Assembly (NCBI GenBank): GCA_040954595.2
Contig: CM082581.2
Coordinates: forward strand, 3,224,001-3,288,000
Length of the DNA stretch: 64,000 bases
Reading direction: 5' to 3'
DNA from: Balanoglossus misakiensis
Taxonomy: Eukaryota > Hemichordata
A model generated the notes under the pieces. That model did no database searches. It was not told the DNA's origin and saw only the letters and a program-made list of their open reading frames with translations. The position numbers and the translations under genes are program-made. Positions 1-10,741 of this stretch are shown one piece after another (the first letter of the stretch is position 1; each line of letters starts with the position of its first letter).

Positions 1-111
1 CTCGGACTGAACGTCACTGTTGGGACTGCCGTGGTGCTGGTCGCGTTCGTCGTGTGCTACGGAGCCTTGGACTTTAGTCTTTTCCATTTCCCACACCTGG
101 TCACATTTAAG
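1..111 (+). CDS. Partial exon with one hydrophobic (membrane) segment, gene unknown
   Basis: From base 1 the frame is open with GC-rich codons and encodes a hydrophobic stretch beginning LGLNVTVGTAVVLVAFVVCY, then a short linker ending LVTF. This looks like a transmembrane helix. A possible donor (AAG followed by GTAGCC) lies after base 111. Downstream the base composition turns AT-rich, although the frame stays open to a TAA at 184-186. The exon is cut by the window edge, so neither the gene nor its length can be judged. It could also be a chance open frame. The drop in GC after 111 is the main reason for ending the exon there. Confidence 0.3.
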
Positions 112-364
112 GTAGCCACTTATTTTTGTGCGTTTTTTCAGTGTATAACCATTTTATATTTACTCATGTTTATTTGTAATAATTAAAAAGTTTCCATAAG
201 CAAGGAAATAACGTGTGGTGTGCCTATTGTTGACCGTCTTTGTTGCGTGCTGCGCTGGTTGGTTCACCAAAGCGAGCCATTCAGTAAGTCTATTTCTGCT
301 CACTGCCCTGTTTCGGAACTGAACGGCCAGCGTGCCGTAACAACTCTCATATCATAGAAGCGGG

Positions 365-487
365 AAGGAAGTTGTGTGTGGTTGAACGTTCATTCACTAC
401 ATTATACACATGTACATTAACATAAACGATGTATTGTATCAAACACAATTAATGCGAAAAGGGGCAGCGAGAGACTTTGTTCCTTTA
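365..487. mobile_element. Right half of a TTAA-type miniature element (family A)
   Basis: This matches the right halves of the complete family A copies at 24726-25080 and 35809-36150: the GTTGTGTGTGG region, the conserved GTATCAAACA and AATTAATG segments, then GGCAGCGAGAGA and a TTTGTTCCTTTA end. The left arm is missing, so this is a truncated copy. Confidence 0.6.
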
Positions 488-3400
488 GAAAGATACACAA
501 CATACATGTACTTACAAATTGATGAGCATAAACATATTTTTCCAAGTCCACACCGTCAACGTACTCTATGACCAGAGTCGGTATTCAACCTTTTGTACCA
601 CTGGCACTGGCGCCAAACAGAGTCAAGACGTTGTCGTGACGTCCCTTGTTGAAAATTTCACTGAACAAAAAAATGAAGGGGGGTATTTTTGTGTTAGGTG
701 AACGAGACATTAAGCAACAAAAACATGTTGAACTGCTTCGGTTTCTTAATAATATAGACCGTTGTACTTTTAAGCGTCATGAAACATAAGTAGAAAACAA
801 TTTACTCCTTTTTTTTAATTTGTCATTTTATTTGGTTTTCTTCGTCGGAAACAGAAATAATGCCAATCAAGTTTGACACTGCCAAGGCGTAGGGGGCGTC
901 AACACGCTTATATTTTATCAGAAGTGCTTTACAGAATGCATTAATTCAATAATTTCTGTGAGAGTGTACATAAAATCGAGGAACATGTATCATCGAGCAT
1001 AAAAACTCCGCAGTTCGTGACAGACTGTTAGAGAGTGGGAACATCTTCCTTTCACGTGATTCCAGTGTCAACGCGTACATTGTGCAATTATATACTAGTA
1101 GTTATGCCTGCGTTGTAGTTGAGTTTTCATGAAAATCATTTTATGTTCGTGGAGTTCGCGTTAGGAGATGGCTGTCCACGTGTACAGTACATGTTACATA
1201 ACAGATTTGTTACCGGTACGCTTGTTTGAACAATTGATGTTCTGTAATTTTAGTACTGCTGTCATGGTTTGAAGCCTACTGATCCTATCAATGGTACTAC
1301 CCCCCTCCCACACCCCACTAATGTTAGACTTAAGCCTACTCTGCTTTTAGCATACTAATACTTACGTCATAATATCAAGCTCATTCTCAACCATTGCCCT
1401 CAACCTTTCCTCATCAATACTGGCATTGTCTTTAGGAATTTTCATCGCTACATCGGAGAATTTCCGCGACTGTTATCTTCGCGAGGAAGACGTTGGCAAA
1501 GTTGCCCTCATCTAGCTCTTTTATGATTGTTATTTGGTCCTCTGTGATGTCTACAATAACAAGTTCAATTCACTTTCACAAAATGATCCCTACATAAGAG
1601 TTCGTTCGTAAGCTTATCTAACCTATGTTTGTATTTTGCCTGTATTCGCGGCAATGTTATCATTTAATTTAATTTATTCACACGCTTTGTAGGTGGAGTT
1701 GGCCTGCTCCATGGTTTCCTATATTACTGGTTACCACGCCGTTGTGATTAAATCACAACGGCGTGGTAACCAGTACAGATCTGCAGGTTGGTTATATATA
1801 GTGATCATTCCTTACCCAAGATTCGTGAGCTGAGAACTTCCTTGTCATTCAGGACCACTGTCCCATTATCGCCATCACGGTCAGAACCAGAAAGACTGCT
1901 GTGCACAAAACAGAATTTTCGAAGAGTTAAATTTCAAGACAAATTCATGTATATGTAGTCTTATCTAGTCTGAAGCCCTGTCCGTATATATTCTACCGCC
2001 GAGAAGCAGTGGTCGGCACAGGAAGTTGTCGCAAGTGACGCCTGCCGGGCAGTCTGGTCAACGAGCGGCGAGAATGGGGCAGGGGGACCAGACTACAAGT
2101 GAAGAAATTTGTCGTCCGCCCCAAGTTGACAAAAACGACTCACCATGTTGTCATGCAGTTCCTCGGTCGACATAATTGAATGAAAATGACAGTGTTCGTT
2201 CGAATGCTCCAACGCACGTACTCTCTCAACCGAGCGATAGAAGGAACGACTTACTTTGCACACAATCCCGCCATTCCACATGCCTCTTCTCCTTCTCCTC
2301 TGCTGTCTTCCATGCCAGCGATGGGATCCATTTTCTTCTCAGTTTGCTGTGTGAGAGCAACGGTTTTCTGTAGTTTGGCACAGACATGAAAAATGGAGTT
2401 GTGTGACCCTTTCACACAGTAAACCCATTGCGCAGAACATTGGGACGAGGAAATTTTAGCGTTTGGATTATGGGCATGCATTATATACATAGCTTCGAGA
2501 AATTGCATGGATATCTACGTTAATGTTATGCACCTGTTCAATAAATACCACAATCGTGTACATGTTATAGTTATGTAACGAAACTACTTTGAGGGTTATA
2601 TTCGGCCAACAAACTAGAAACCGTTGATTCTGCTTTATATAGAAAACTTTAGAGAGAGAAACATATATACATTATATCGTGCGCATATAGATGGCACTAA
2701 AGGAATTATTTGCATAGAAACCAATGAAACTCAACTTACAGTCACAAAAGCTGTGTCTCCGGACATGTCTTTCAACGCTGACGCTCCGACTATTTCCCTT
2801 CCTTCAGGCTTATCAGCGGCTGCCCCGTCACTACAGAGGAAAGACTCTCTGCGCGCGCTTCCCTCCTCTTCCTCAATTCCATTAATTTGTTTCTCTGTAT
2901 AAATCACACATGGACGTGACGATGAAACACAATATCAAGATATTCACGGGTTATGTCGAGTGACGTAGTGTTTTGCTGACATGGTCTCAGAATCACACTG
3001 TTTGCTAGTTCTTCTGTAATCCCTTTCAGTCGAAAGATTTAGCGTTGTCTGTAGGTTTTGTTAAATTATTCAGAATATTACTGCAAACCATGAACCATGG
3101 CCGATGTGTGAATGTGGGTGCATGCGCGCGCACATAAAGGGAAACAAACAAACAAACAAACACACACACAAAACACTAACACAAACACAAACAGCAATCA
3201 GATTTGTTACCTTTCTGGCAGTCTCGCCTTTTAGTTTGCCAAGGTCTCTTCTCACATTCTGTCGTTCCTTGCCGTTTCGCCCGTTCACTCTTTTGCTGCC
3301 TGTAATGCATCCAGTGAGGGAAATGTTGGAATACTAAGTCAATTACTAAAGTTAAATACACCTATAATAAGTTAAAGCTTTTTAAAGAGATTAGAACAAT

Positions 3401-3527
3401 TAACTCAAGATTATTGAGTGTCTCACCTTTTTCTGAACTATTTGAAACTTGTGTTTCTTCTGTCCCAATTTCTTCCTTTTGTTTCACTTCCAGATTGCTT
3501 TAATGCATTGGACAAGAACAAAGAAAT
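488..3527. other. Intergenic stretch without a supportable gene
   Basis: Apart from the palindrome at 1726-1774 I see no coding signal, RNA gene or clear transposon here. Open frames at 519-701, 2176-2508 and 2624-2902 are short, of low complexity and without recognisable motifs. A CA-rich run lies at about 3140-3195. This segment probably covers the 3' flank of the minus-strand gene that ends at 3528. Confidence 0.5.
1726..1774. repeat. Perfect 49-bp palindrome
   Basis: Two 24-bp arms (1726-1749 and 1751-1774) are exact reverse complements separated by a single A at 1750. The arms begin ACTGGTTACCACGCCGTTG. No unpaired loop of useful size exists, so this is a cruciform-capable palindrome rather than a stem-loop gene. 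It may be a pair of fused transposon ends. Confidence 0.9.
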
Positions 3528-6500
3528 TTAATGGTCACTAGAGGCGACTCTTTCTTGCGTTTCTGGTTCTTCTTCCTCTTCCTTAACTTGTAGAGGGCTG
3601 AAATATACAGGAAAAGTACGTTGTGTTAGGACAATCAATTTTAATGCAAAATCTTCTGCTTGTCAATAAACTATGTACATGTACCTGTGTACTATTACCA
3701 TTGTTGTCATTGTCGTTGGTTTTTGTTGCTGTTGTTGGATAAAACATTCATCAGTTTTGAGGGGGTTTTCTATACTACATACATGTACGCTACTTTCCAA
3801 AGAGATTAAACACAGCGCACCTTTCGACAGCGATAACTTCTTCATGTGGTACATCTGATACCACAACAGGAACACCCTGCTCTCTCTGACATTCCACCTG
3901 AATGGAATAAAGGTTAATGTGTTTCAGAAAATGGAAGTTATCAGCACATGTTCGATTTTAGATCCCGACTGATGACATCATTTCATGATTGGAGAAAGTC
4001 GACAATGTTCATCTTGACAGGAGAGAGGGGACTTACAAGTGAGCAAATAATGACAAAATAAAAACGTCGATCAATGTTACATGTAGATGACAAAGTTGGT
4101 AAGATTTTGACGTTTTGTTCACATATCCACAAAGGTTTGATGCTGTAGGTCTTGTTTCAATGACAGTGTACACAAAATGATTGACTGAAGATAACACTCG
4201 ACTCGCCAAGGGGAAATGAATCAATTTAATGTATTCAAGTATCATTATATTACCTTTTCGTCATTTTTAGAATCCAGAATCATCAGATCATCGAAAACCT
4301 TCTGGCGCTCAGCACACAGTACAACGACAGCACCACTTTTTCCTCAGTCTTCGATTCTACGGAAAATTGATTTGTTAAATTAATGAAACGTTTGTTTTTC
4401 TAAAAGATCTTTTTCAAGATTTAATACAGTGTATTACAGATCCAAATGCTTCGATTATATGGGGTGGAGATCATAATTTAGTTTTAGATATCAGTAGAGA
4501 TAGAAGTGGGGGTAACCCCAAAATTTGGAAAAATTCCTTAGATCTTGTACAGCAATATATGGAATCGTTTGATTTATGTGATGTTTGGAGGATTTTTCAC
4601 CCAGATATTGATGCTTTCACTTGGAAACGTTTTAATCCAGTATTGGTGCAAAGTAGGTTAGACTATTTTCTTGTAAGTAATTCAATCTTTAATGAAGTAT
4701 TTGAAACAGATATCATTCCTTGTATTTTTTTCAGATCATTCGGCAATTTTACTGATTGTTAAATATGAGCATATGCTTAGAGGCCCCTCTTATTGGAAGT
4801 TTAATACAAGTTTGTTGCATGATGGGAAATACGTTGATTTGATTCATGATAATTTCTCAGTTTGGGTGCAGGAAAGTTCTGCATTACCTAATCCTTCGAG
4901 TGTTTGGGATTGGTTGAAGTACAAAATTAAAGAGATCACGATGAAGTATAGTAAGCAAAAAAGTAGAGCACGTAAAGAAAAAATCAAAGATCTTGAAAAT
5001 ATTCTCCAGTATTTAGAGGAGCAACTAGCTTCGAGTCCTTCTGAAATTTCTATTACTCATTACAATACTGTGAAGCAGGATCTCCAAGTAGAATATGATT
5101 ATGTTACAGAGGGTGCAATTATTAGATCCCGAGCAAACTGGACTGAGTTAGGAGAAAAAAATACAAAGTATTTCTTTCAGTTGGAAAAAGCCAATGCGGT
5201 TAGAACCCAAATTAATTATTTGATAAAGTCAGATGGAGAAATGGCATATTCTACAAAAGAAAAAAATTTAGTTATTAAGTCTTTTTATCAAGACCTTTAT
5301 TCTTCTACTTTGAGGGACAGCGAAGCAAATGCGAATTTTTTTCATTTACAGAAATTTTTTTTAGATTCTATTAATATCCCAAAGCTTGATAGAGAACAAG
5401 CAGGACTAGCGGAAGGGAAAATTACTATGGATGAGGCATATGAAGCTGTGAAATCTTTTCCTGCCAACAAAACCCCCGGGAATGATGGTTTACCAGTAGA
5501 TTTCTATAAAACTTTTTGGCCACTGATTGGTTCATATGTGTTAAATTCTCTGAATTACGCTTTTGACTCGGGGCATTTCTCTATTTCACAGAGGCAAGGG
5601 GTTATTACATTATTAGAAAAGCCGGGAAAGGATAGGAGATATATTCAGAATTGGAGGCCTATTTCCTTGCTCAACTCCGACTATAAAATTGCAACAAAAT
5701 GTTTGGCAAAAAGGATGGAATCGCTTCTCCCTTCCCTCATCCATGAAACTCAAACCGCTTTTGTTAAAAACAGATTTATAGGTGATACAATAAAATTAGT
5801 AGAAGGTATTTTGGATTATACTGCAGAAAAAGATATCCCTGGGATTTTTTTAACAATCGATTTTGAAAAAGCTTTTGATAAGTTGGAATGGTCTTTTCTT
5901 TTGAATGCTTTAAAAGCCTTCAACTTTGGCCAAAATTTTATTCATTGGATTGAAGTTTTGTATACCAATATTTCAAGTTGTGTAATGAATAGTGGTCTTA
6001 GTACAGGATATTTTCTTCTCTCTCGGGGAGTAAGACAAGGTGACCCAATATATCCTTTGTTATTTATTCTTGCTTTAGAGATCTTTCTTATCTCTCTGCG
6101 GGCTGAAGGAGATATAAAAGGCATTAAGGTTGGAGATTATGAGATAAAAAATGCTTCCTACGCTGATGATCTGACATGTTTTTTAAGTGATGTTACTTCA
6201 GCCAATAATCTTTTCGATCTTTTAAAGGATTTTAAGTGTATTTCTGGTTTAACAGTTAACAGTGGTAAATGTGAGGCTCTGTGGTTAGGAAAAAAACGTA
6301 AGTGCACTTCAAAACCACTAGGTGTGAAGTGGCCTGATGGCAAAATTAAAATAGTGGGTATCTATATCTCCTATGATAAAAGTAATGCAGCCCGTCTAAA
6401 CATGGCAAAACCCACAGAAAATTTGAATAATTGTCTTAAATTTTGGAAGATGAGGGATTTAACTCTGTTAGGGAGGGTGCAAATTATTAAGAGTTTGGGT

Positions 6501-7924
6501 ATCTCTAGGTTTTTATATATTCTTAATTTGACGGAGCCTCATGTTGACCATCTGAAATATATAAATAAACTTCTTTTTAAATTTTTATGGAAAGGGCCAG
6601 ACAAGATTGCCAGAAAAACTGTATTTGGTAGTCTAAAGGATGGTGGCCTAGGTATGCCTGACATTTATACAATTTATAAAGCGCAGAGAATTAATTGGCT
6701 CCGTAGATATTTGGACGTTGAATTATCTCACCCATGGAAATTATTTTTGACAAAGAAACTCAAGTCAGTAGGTGGTATTAAGGTACTTTTAAAATGTAAT
6801 TATGATTTGAAATATTTAAATGTCACTTTGTCAGACTTTGAATTGAGTATGTTAAAGACATGGAGGGAGTTAAATACAATGTTTTTTTCAAATAAGCATT
6901 TTTTGAACCAGAGTATTTGGAACAATAGTCACATTTTAATAGGGGGAAAGAGTGTTTTCTATAAGGATCTTTATGATGCTGGTTTTTTCTATGTTGGGAG
7001 TTTATTTGATAGAAATGGGAAAGTTCTCAACTGGGATAATGTGTCAACTAGAATTCCCCATTCTGCTTTCATTAGATGGTGCAGTATTATTTATGCTCTC
7101 CCAAGAGAGTTTACAGGAAGTGTTGATATGTCAAACTTTAATTTAGTAAATCAAGAAGAGGAAATCAGTGTTGGTATAGAGGATACTACTTATAGTTTGA
7201 AAGAATGTGAAACAAAAATCATCACACCTCTGATTATTTCAAAATCCTTTATTCCCCCTAAAGCACAACTTTATTTTGACTATGTATTGAATACAAATAT
7301 TCTGACATGGGAAAATATTTACAAACTCCCGTTTAAACTTACCTTGGATGTCAAAATTAGAGAATTCCAGTGGAAGTTGACTCATAACATCCTCATGACT
7401 AATTACTATTTAAACACGATGAAGCCTGAGGTTGCTCCTTCCTCTGTATGTACATTTTGCAAAAAGGATGACGAGACTATCTTACATCTGTTTTATAACT
7501 GTGAGTTTGTTATTGGATTTTGGCATAGAATTTTTAATTCCTGTGGAAGATATTTTGGTAACCTTTCCTTCCATTCCATGACTGCTGAACAAATTCTCTT
7601 TGGAGATAGTACTCTATCTTTGTTATGTAACTTTCTCATTTTGACTGCTAAGAGATTTATTTACATTTGTAGATGTGATAAAAAACTACCATACTTCTTT
7701 CATTATAAATCTTTCCTTCATGGCATTTATAAGGTAGAGTTATTTATAGCCAAACGTACTGGAAAACTAGATAAACATGTAAAGAAGTGGGAAGACTTTA
7801 GACATATTTTTGACTGATCGGTATTGTAAAGGAATACAAAAATATCACATTTTTTCCAGCGTTTTTTGTTTTTGTATCTGTACTTGTCTTTGTTTTTTTG
7901 ACTGCAAAAAAAAAAGTTATAAAT

Positions 7925-7955
<31 letters not shown>

Positions 7956-8192
7956 GAAACGTTTCCATCACCAGTCACATTAATTATATATGTTTGAATG
8001 ATTCGACGATCAAATTTGTATATTCTGTCGCAGTTTACAGGAAAATCTTTGTTTCTATCTCCCTGTCCAGTAACACTGAATCGAAATTTGCGACATCTTA
8101 CCCCTTTCTTGAGCCTCACTAATAGTGACGTCATTTAGTTTGGCAACAGCCGATGTTTCTTCATCATTACCGTTCTCTTCCTGTCCTTCCAC
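3528..8192 (-). CDS. Last four exons of an unidentified minus-strand gene
   Basis: Four segments join in phase: 8192-8102, 4342-4254, 3897-3821 and 3597-3528 (TAA at 3530-3528). Donors are GGTAAG, GGTAAT and GGTGCG; acceptors are TTCAG for the first, third and fourth exons, with a weaker CTGAG at 4343. All three junctions keep one frame, giving about 109 residues. The product starts VEGQEENGNDEETSAV, passes through an AVVVLCAERQKVFDDLMILD segment and ends in an acidic tail, QVKEEEEEPETQERVASSDH. I do not recognise the family; upstream exons were not found. A Tx1-like LINE sits in the intron between the first two exons. The hydrophobic segment AVVVLC could be a buried beta strand. Acidic glutamate-rich tails are not diagnostic. 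Confidence 0.42.
4394..7950 (+). mobile_element. 5'-truncated Tx1/L1-type LINE with 14-bp target duplication
   Basis: The element is flanked by identical copies of TTAATGAAACGTTT at 4380-4393 and 7951-7964, and ends in A-rich sequence with about 30 A directly before the right copy. This is the signature of target-primed reverse transcription. The 5' end is lost inside the apurinic-like endonuclease domain: the first readable motif is WGGDHN (about 4457-4474), followed by the C-terminal endonuclease motifs RLDYF and SDHSAI. A run of seven T near 4725-4731 puts the endonuclease and reverse transcriptase in different frames. The perfect duplication, the long A tail and the 1041-codon open frame argue for a recent insertion. 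It sits in an intron of the minus-strand gene at 3528-8192, in antisense orientation. Confidence 0.93.
4692..7817 (+). CDS. LINE reverse transcriptase (Tx1/L1 type), open for 1041 codons
   Basis: This is the second open reading frame of a non-LTR retrotransposon. Visible motifs in order: SDHSAI (end of endonuclease), NKTPGNDGLP (RT block 0), GVITLLEKPGKD and NWRPISLLNSDYKI (RT blocks 1-2), FLTIDFEKAFDKLEW (motif A with the catalytic aspartate), GVRQGDPIYPLLF (motif B) and SYADDLTCF (motif C, the catalytic YADD). The C terminus has a CX2C...H...C knuckle around CTFCKKDDETILHLFYNC, typical of L1/Tx1 elements. The first Met is arbitrary: the true protein would begin upstream in the truncated endonuclease, which is a frame away because of a T-run length change. 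All RT catalytic residues are present. Likely immobile because it is 5'-truncated. Confidence 0.93.
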   Translation: MKYLKQISFLVFFSDHSAILLIVKYEHMLRGPSYWKFNTSLLHDGKYVDLIHDNFSVWVQESSALPNPSSVWDWLKYKIKEITMKYSKQKSRARKEKIKDLENILQYLEEQLASSPSEISITHYNTVKQDLQVEYDYVTEGAIIRSRANWTELGEKNTKYFFQLEKANAVRTQINYLIKSDGEMAYSTKEKNLVIKSFYQDLYSSTLRDSEANANFFHLQKFFLDSINIPKLDREQAGLAEGKITMDEAYEAVKSFPANKTPGNDGLPVDFYKTFWPLIGSYVLNSLNYAFDSGHFSISQRQGVITLLEKPGKDRRYIQNWRPISLLNSDYKIATKCLAKRMESLLPSLIHETQTAFVKNRFIGDTIKLVEGILDYTAEKDIPGIFLTIDFEKAFDKLEWSFLLNALKAFNFGQNFIHWIEVLYTNISSCVMNSGLSTGYFLLSRGVRQGDPIYPLLFILALEIFLISLRAEGDIKGIKVGDYEIKNASYADDLTCFLSDVTSANNLFDLLKDFKCISGLTVNSGKCEALWLGKKRKCTSKPLGVKWPDGKIKIVGIYISYDKSNAARLNMAKPTENLNNCLKFWKMRDLTLLGRVQIIKSLGISRFLYILNLTEPHVDHLKYINKLLFKFLWKGPDKIARKTVFGSLKDGGLGMPDIYTIYKAQRINWLRRYLDVELSHPWKLFLTKKLKSVGGIKVLLKCNYDLKYLNVTLSDFELSMLKTWRELNTMFFSNKHFLNQSIWNNSHILIGGKSVFYKDLYDAGFFYVGSLFDRNGKVLNWDNVSTRIPHSAFIRWCSIIYALPREFTGSVDMSNFNLVNQEEEISVGIEDTTYSLKECETKIITPLIISKSFIPPKAQLYFDYVLNTNILTWENIYKLPFKLTLDVKIREFQWKLTHNILMTNYYLNTMKPEVAPSSVCTFCKKDDETILHLFYNCEFVIGFWHRIFNSCGRYFGNLSFHSMTAEQILFGDSTLSLLCNFLILTAKRFIYICRCDKKLPYFFHYKSFLHGIYKVELFIAKRTGKLDKHVKKWEDFRHIFD

Positions 8193-8324
8193 CTGAATGG
8201 AATGACGTAAATATCATTTCATTATTGGAGAAAGTCGAAAATGTTCATCTTGACAGTAGATAGGGGGCTCACGTAGATCAATGTTAGGCGTTTTATATGA
8301 AATCGTGCTTCGTTACACTTCACT

Positions 8325-8836
8325 TTAAAGGCACGTAAGCTGTAACTTTTGGGATAATTTTCATAATTTTTGTTTCATACTGCACTACCATTAGTCCATG
8401 CAGATGAAGGCAGTGAACTATACACAAGCATTATAAACCCTAAATATGAGTGCATATGCAAGTTTTAACCAGATAAATAATAAAGCTTTGCCGCAAGCGA
8501 TTATGGCCGCCACCGTGGGAAAATGAAAGAAACAATGAAAATGTCGCATTTCCGGCTGTGAAACTTCATAAACAAAACATGATCTTATCCACTTGAGCTC
8601 ATGGAAGTAAATGTACACCACTGAGACATCAGATTTTCATTTTTCATTGCAATATTGCACTTTTTTAAAAATTTCAGGAATTTTCGTTTTTCTTTAATTT
8701 TTGACCATTTTGTCATAAATAAGTGTTGAGCTTGATATATTATCATGAAATAGCATTTAATAGATATAATTAAAAGCATATATGAGATTATTTAAAACTT
8801 TAATTTTTTATCCAGTTGCAGCTTACGTGCCTTTAA
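8325..8836. mobile_element. TTAA-ended miniature element (family E), complete copy
   Basis: Ends are TTAAAGGCACGTAAGCTG at 8325-8342 and the reverse complement CAGCTTACGTGCCTTTAA at 8819-8836. The 512-bp interior has no open frame with recognisable motifs. TTAA at both ends suggests piggyBac- or Kolobok-type mobilisation (family knowledge). The inner segment around AATAATAAAGCTTTGCCGCA (8478-8497) recurs near 33,515 in reverse orientation and near 42,175 in direct orientation. Confidence 0.85.
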
Positions 8837-8940
8837 CCTGTTTCTTTTATTCACGTAATTTCTCGTACGATTCTTGTAAAATTAAATTAGACAAACCATA
8901 TTTATTAATAAAGAAATATGTATTTGTATATTATGCCAAA

Positions 8941-8994
8941 AATCATCATCATCATCATCAACAACAACAACAACAAACAAACAAACAAACAAAA
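8941..8994. repeat. ATC, CAA and CAAA microsatellites
   Basis: Three adjoining simple arrays: ATC repeats, then CAA repeats, then CAAA repeats. They generate artificial His/Gln-rich open frames on the + strand. Confidence 0.9.
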
Positions 8995-8999
8995 TCGCG

Positions 9000-10498
9000 G
9001 AGGGAGAGGCCCCTGTGGTGTAATGTTTGAAATCATCAGGTAGGAAATGTACCGGGGTAGGCGTAACCGTGCCGTTACATAACAGACATCGAAAAAGAAA
9101 AACAACTCAAAACGAAAAAAGGAAAAGAAAACGGTCGACATCACTAATCTCATTGAAGGAATTGAACCAATTAAAATGGCGTTATGACTTGGTGGATCAG
9201 TAAAATCAAGATATAAAGGAAGGTTGACATTCTAGACGTGCTCTTGGGCAAACCGCTTTTAGTACCCCCTGCAGAAAAGAAAAGAAAAACAGGACGAGAA
9301 CACAGGCTGAAAATGGAAACTGGACTACGAATTCACGAGTCAAACGTTGTCCTGCTCTTATACAGAGACAGGCTCGCAGAACATCACTATTAAATGCGAT
9401 AAGACGTAATGCGGTTATGAGGGCGGAATCCATCATATCAAACACAAGTGGTGAAAAACTATTTCTGTTCAAACACCACGAAGAAGGTTTCGATGACTCG
9501 AACTTCTCTCGGAATATTATACATAGGGTAAACTCCGGTTTCGTGACGGTGTATAGCTTTATGAAATGTTCAATCTTTACCTTGTCAGCAAAGCCTGTAT
9601 ATGAGCAACGGACATGACTTTTTGTTGGCAAATGAACTCGAGTCTGGACTGGCATTCAATTAAACGATAAGTCTTATCACCAAATGGCTGTTTTAAAAAC
9701 AAAACAAAATACTAAGCCATCTCGACGTTTTAAGGACTTGAACAAGAAACCACAGTATACGAAAAAATAGCTTACAGTTGGAGTTAGTGGAGCTTTATCT
9801 GTTATCGCATAGACAGTGTATGGTTATCGTTAGGTTTTGCTGAAGATAAGCGAGTTTGCGTTCGTTATATTAATCGTGTCAACAAATTACTGCAAATTAT
9901 TAAAGACACCCTCTGTTTTGTTTTATGTTATTATCTCCACGTTTAGAAATGGAAAGCCAAGAAAAACACAATTTCAGACGATTAATCAAAATTTAATGAC
10001 AGAAGAGGTGTCACCCAATAAAATACAATGTAGTGGAACCTTAAGGCAAAATAACCCAAACGTAAAAGGACTGATTGCCAGTCTAATTTATACTTTCCGC
10101 CAGAAATCTTGTGCGTCATGATGAACATGAAAGATGAAAATAGTTGGATTATATCCTGTCAAATTTATTGATCCAGTAAATTGCCAAGTACTACTAGAAC
10201 GTCACATTCCGTATGTTCGAGCCAGGCCAAGACGTTCAAGAAGGCCCACTGTACATGAACAAACCAGATTGTGGCCAAACTTCCATGACTTGGATTTGTA
10301 CAATTTTTGTAAGCCAAATACCTAACCTGCCATTTGGGTAGAGGTGCCTCAGAAGGTCATCTGGCCAGTTTAGTCTCCTGATGAGCAAGTCCAGTGACTC
10401 ACGAAACAATGTTGTAGAGATTGTATCGCCTTACTTTATATTCCGCTCTACTTTAGTATTGAGCACTTTGTATTGGACCAGTTGAACCGCATACTTCC
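9000..10498. other. Intergenic stretch, nothing supportable
   Basis: I see no gene, RNA or clear transposon in this interval between the minus-strand gene ending at 3528 and the 3' end of the large DEP-domain gene. Open frames at 9206-9655 (minus) and 9837-10121 (plus) have no recognisable domain and atypical composition. Undetected upstream exons of the gene at 3528-8192 could lie here. Confidence 0.4.
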
Positions 10499-10579
10499 TA
10501 CGTACGTACGTACATACATACATACATACATACACACATACATACATACATACAGACAGACATACAGACACACACACAG
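10499..10579. repeat. TACG/TACA/CAGA microsatellite
   Basis: Tetranucleotide repeats ACGT, then ACAT, then ACAG, ending in CA repeats. It produces spurious THTYIH-type and CMYVCM-type open frames on both strands. Confidence 0.9.
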
Positions 10580-10686
10580 GGTAAAAACACATGACACACA
10601 TCTTCCATCAGTAATTACTATCAAACAGCCCAGTATGTCTATTTTTCCCCATTCACTCACTACTCTGCAGAATATGCTTGGGTAAT

Positions 10687-10692
10687 TTTATT
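10687..10692 (-). terminator. Poly(A) signal of the DEP-domain gene
   Basis: AATAAA on the minus strand, about 50 bases downstream of the stop codon at 10744-10742, which is a plausible distance for a short 3' UTR. Confidence 0.6.
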
Positions 10693-10741
10693 TCCTTAAA
10701 AATAAAATTTTAAAATTCTCATTCCTTTCCCTTTGATTTGA

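Noticed and set aside
3070-3361. Overlapping frames on both strands in a CA-rich segment
   Set aside because: Low-complexity translation of simple repeats (CVCVSVLCVC type).
7727-8134. 135-codon minus-strand frame crossing the LINE end
   Set aside because: It spans the A-tail of the LINE and the target duplication; only 8192-8102 upstream of a GTAAGA donor fits an exon.
8330-8840. Possible tRNA or small RNA because of strong terminal pairing
   Set aside because: Ends are TTAA-flanked transposon repeats with sister copies at 33205 and 45107; no tRNA A/B boxes seen.
9206-9655. 149-codon minus-strand frame
   Set aside because: No domain, Cys/Phe-rich in a way typical of non-coding AT-rich sequence, no splice context.
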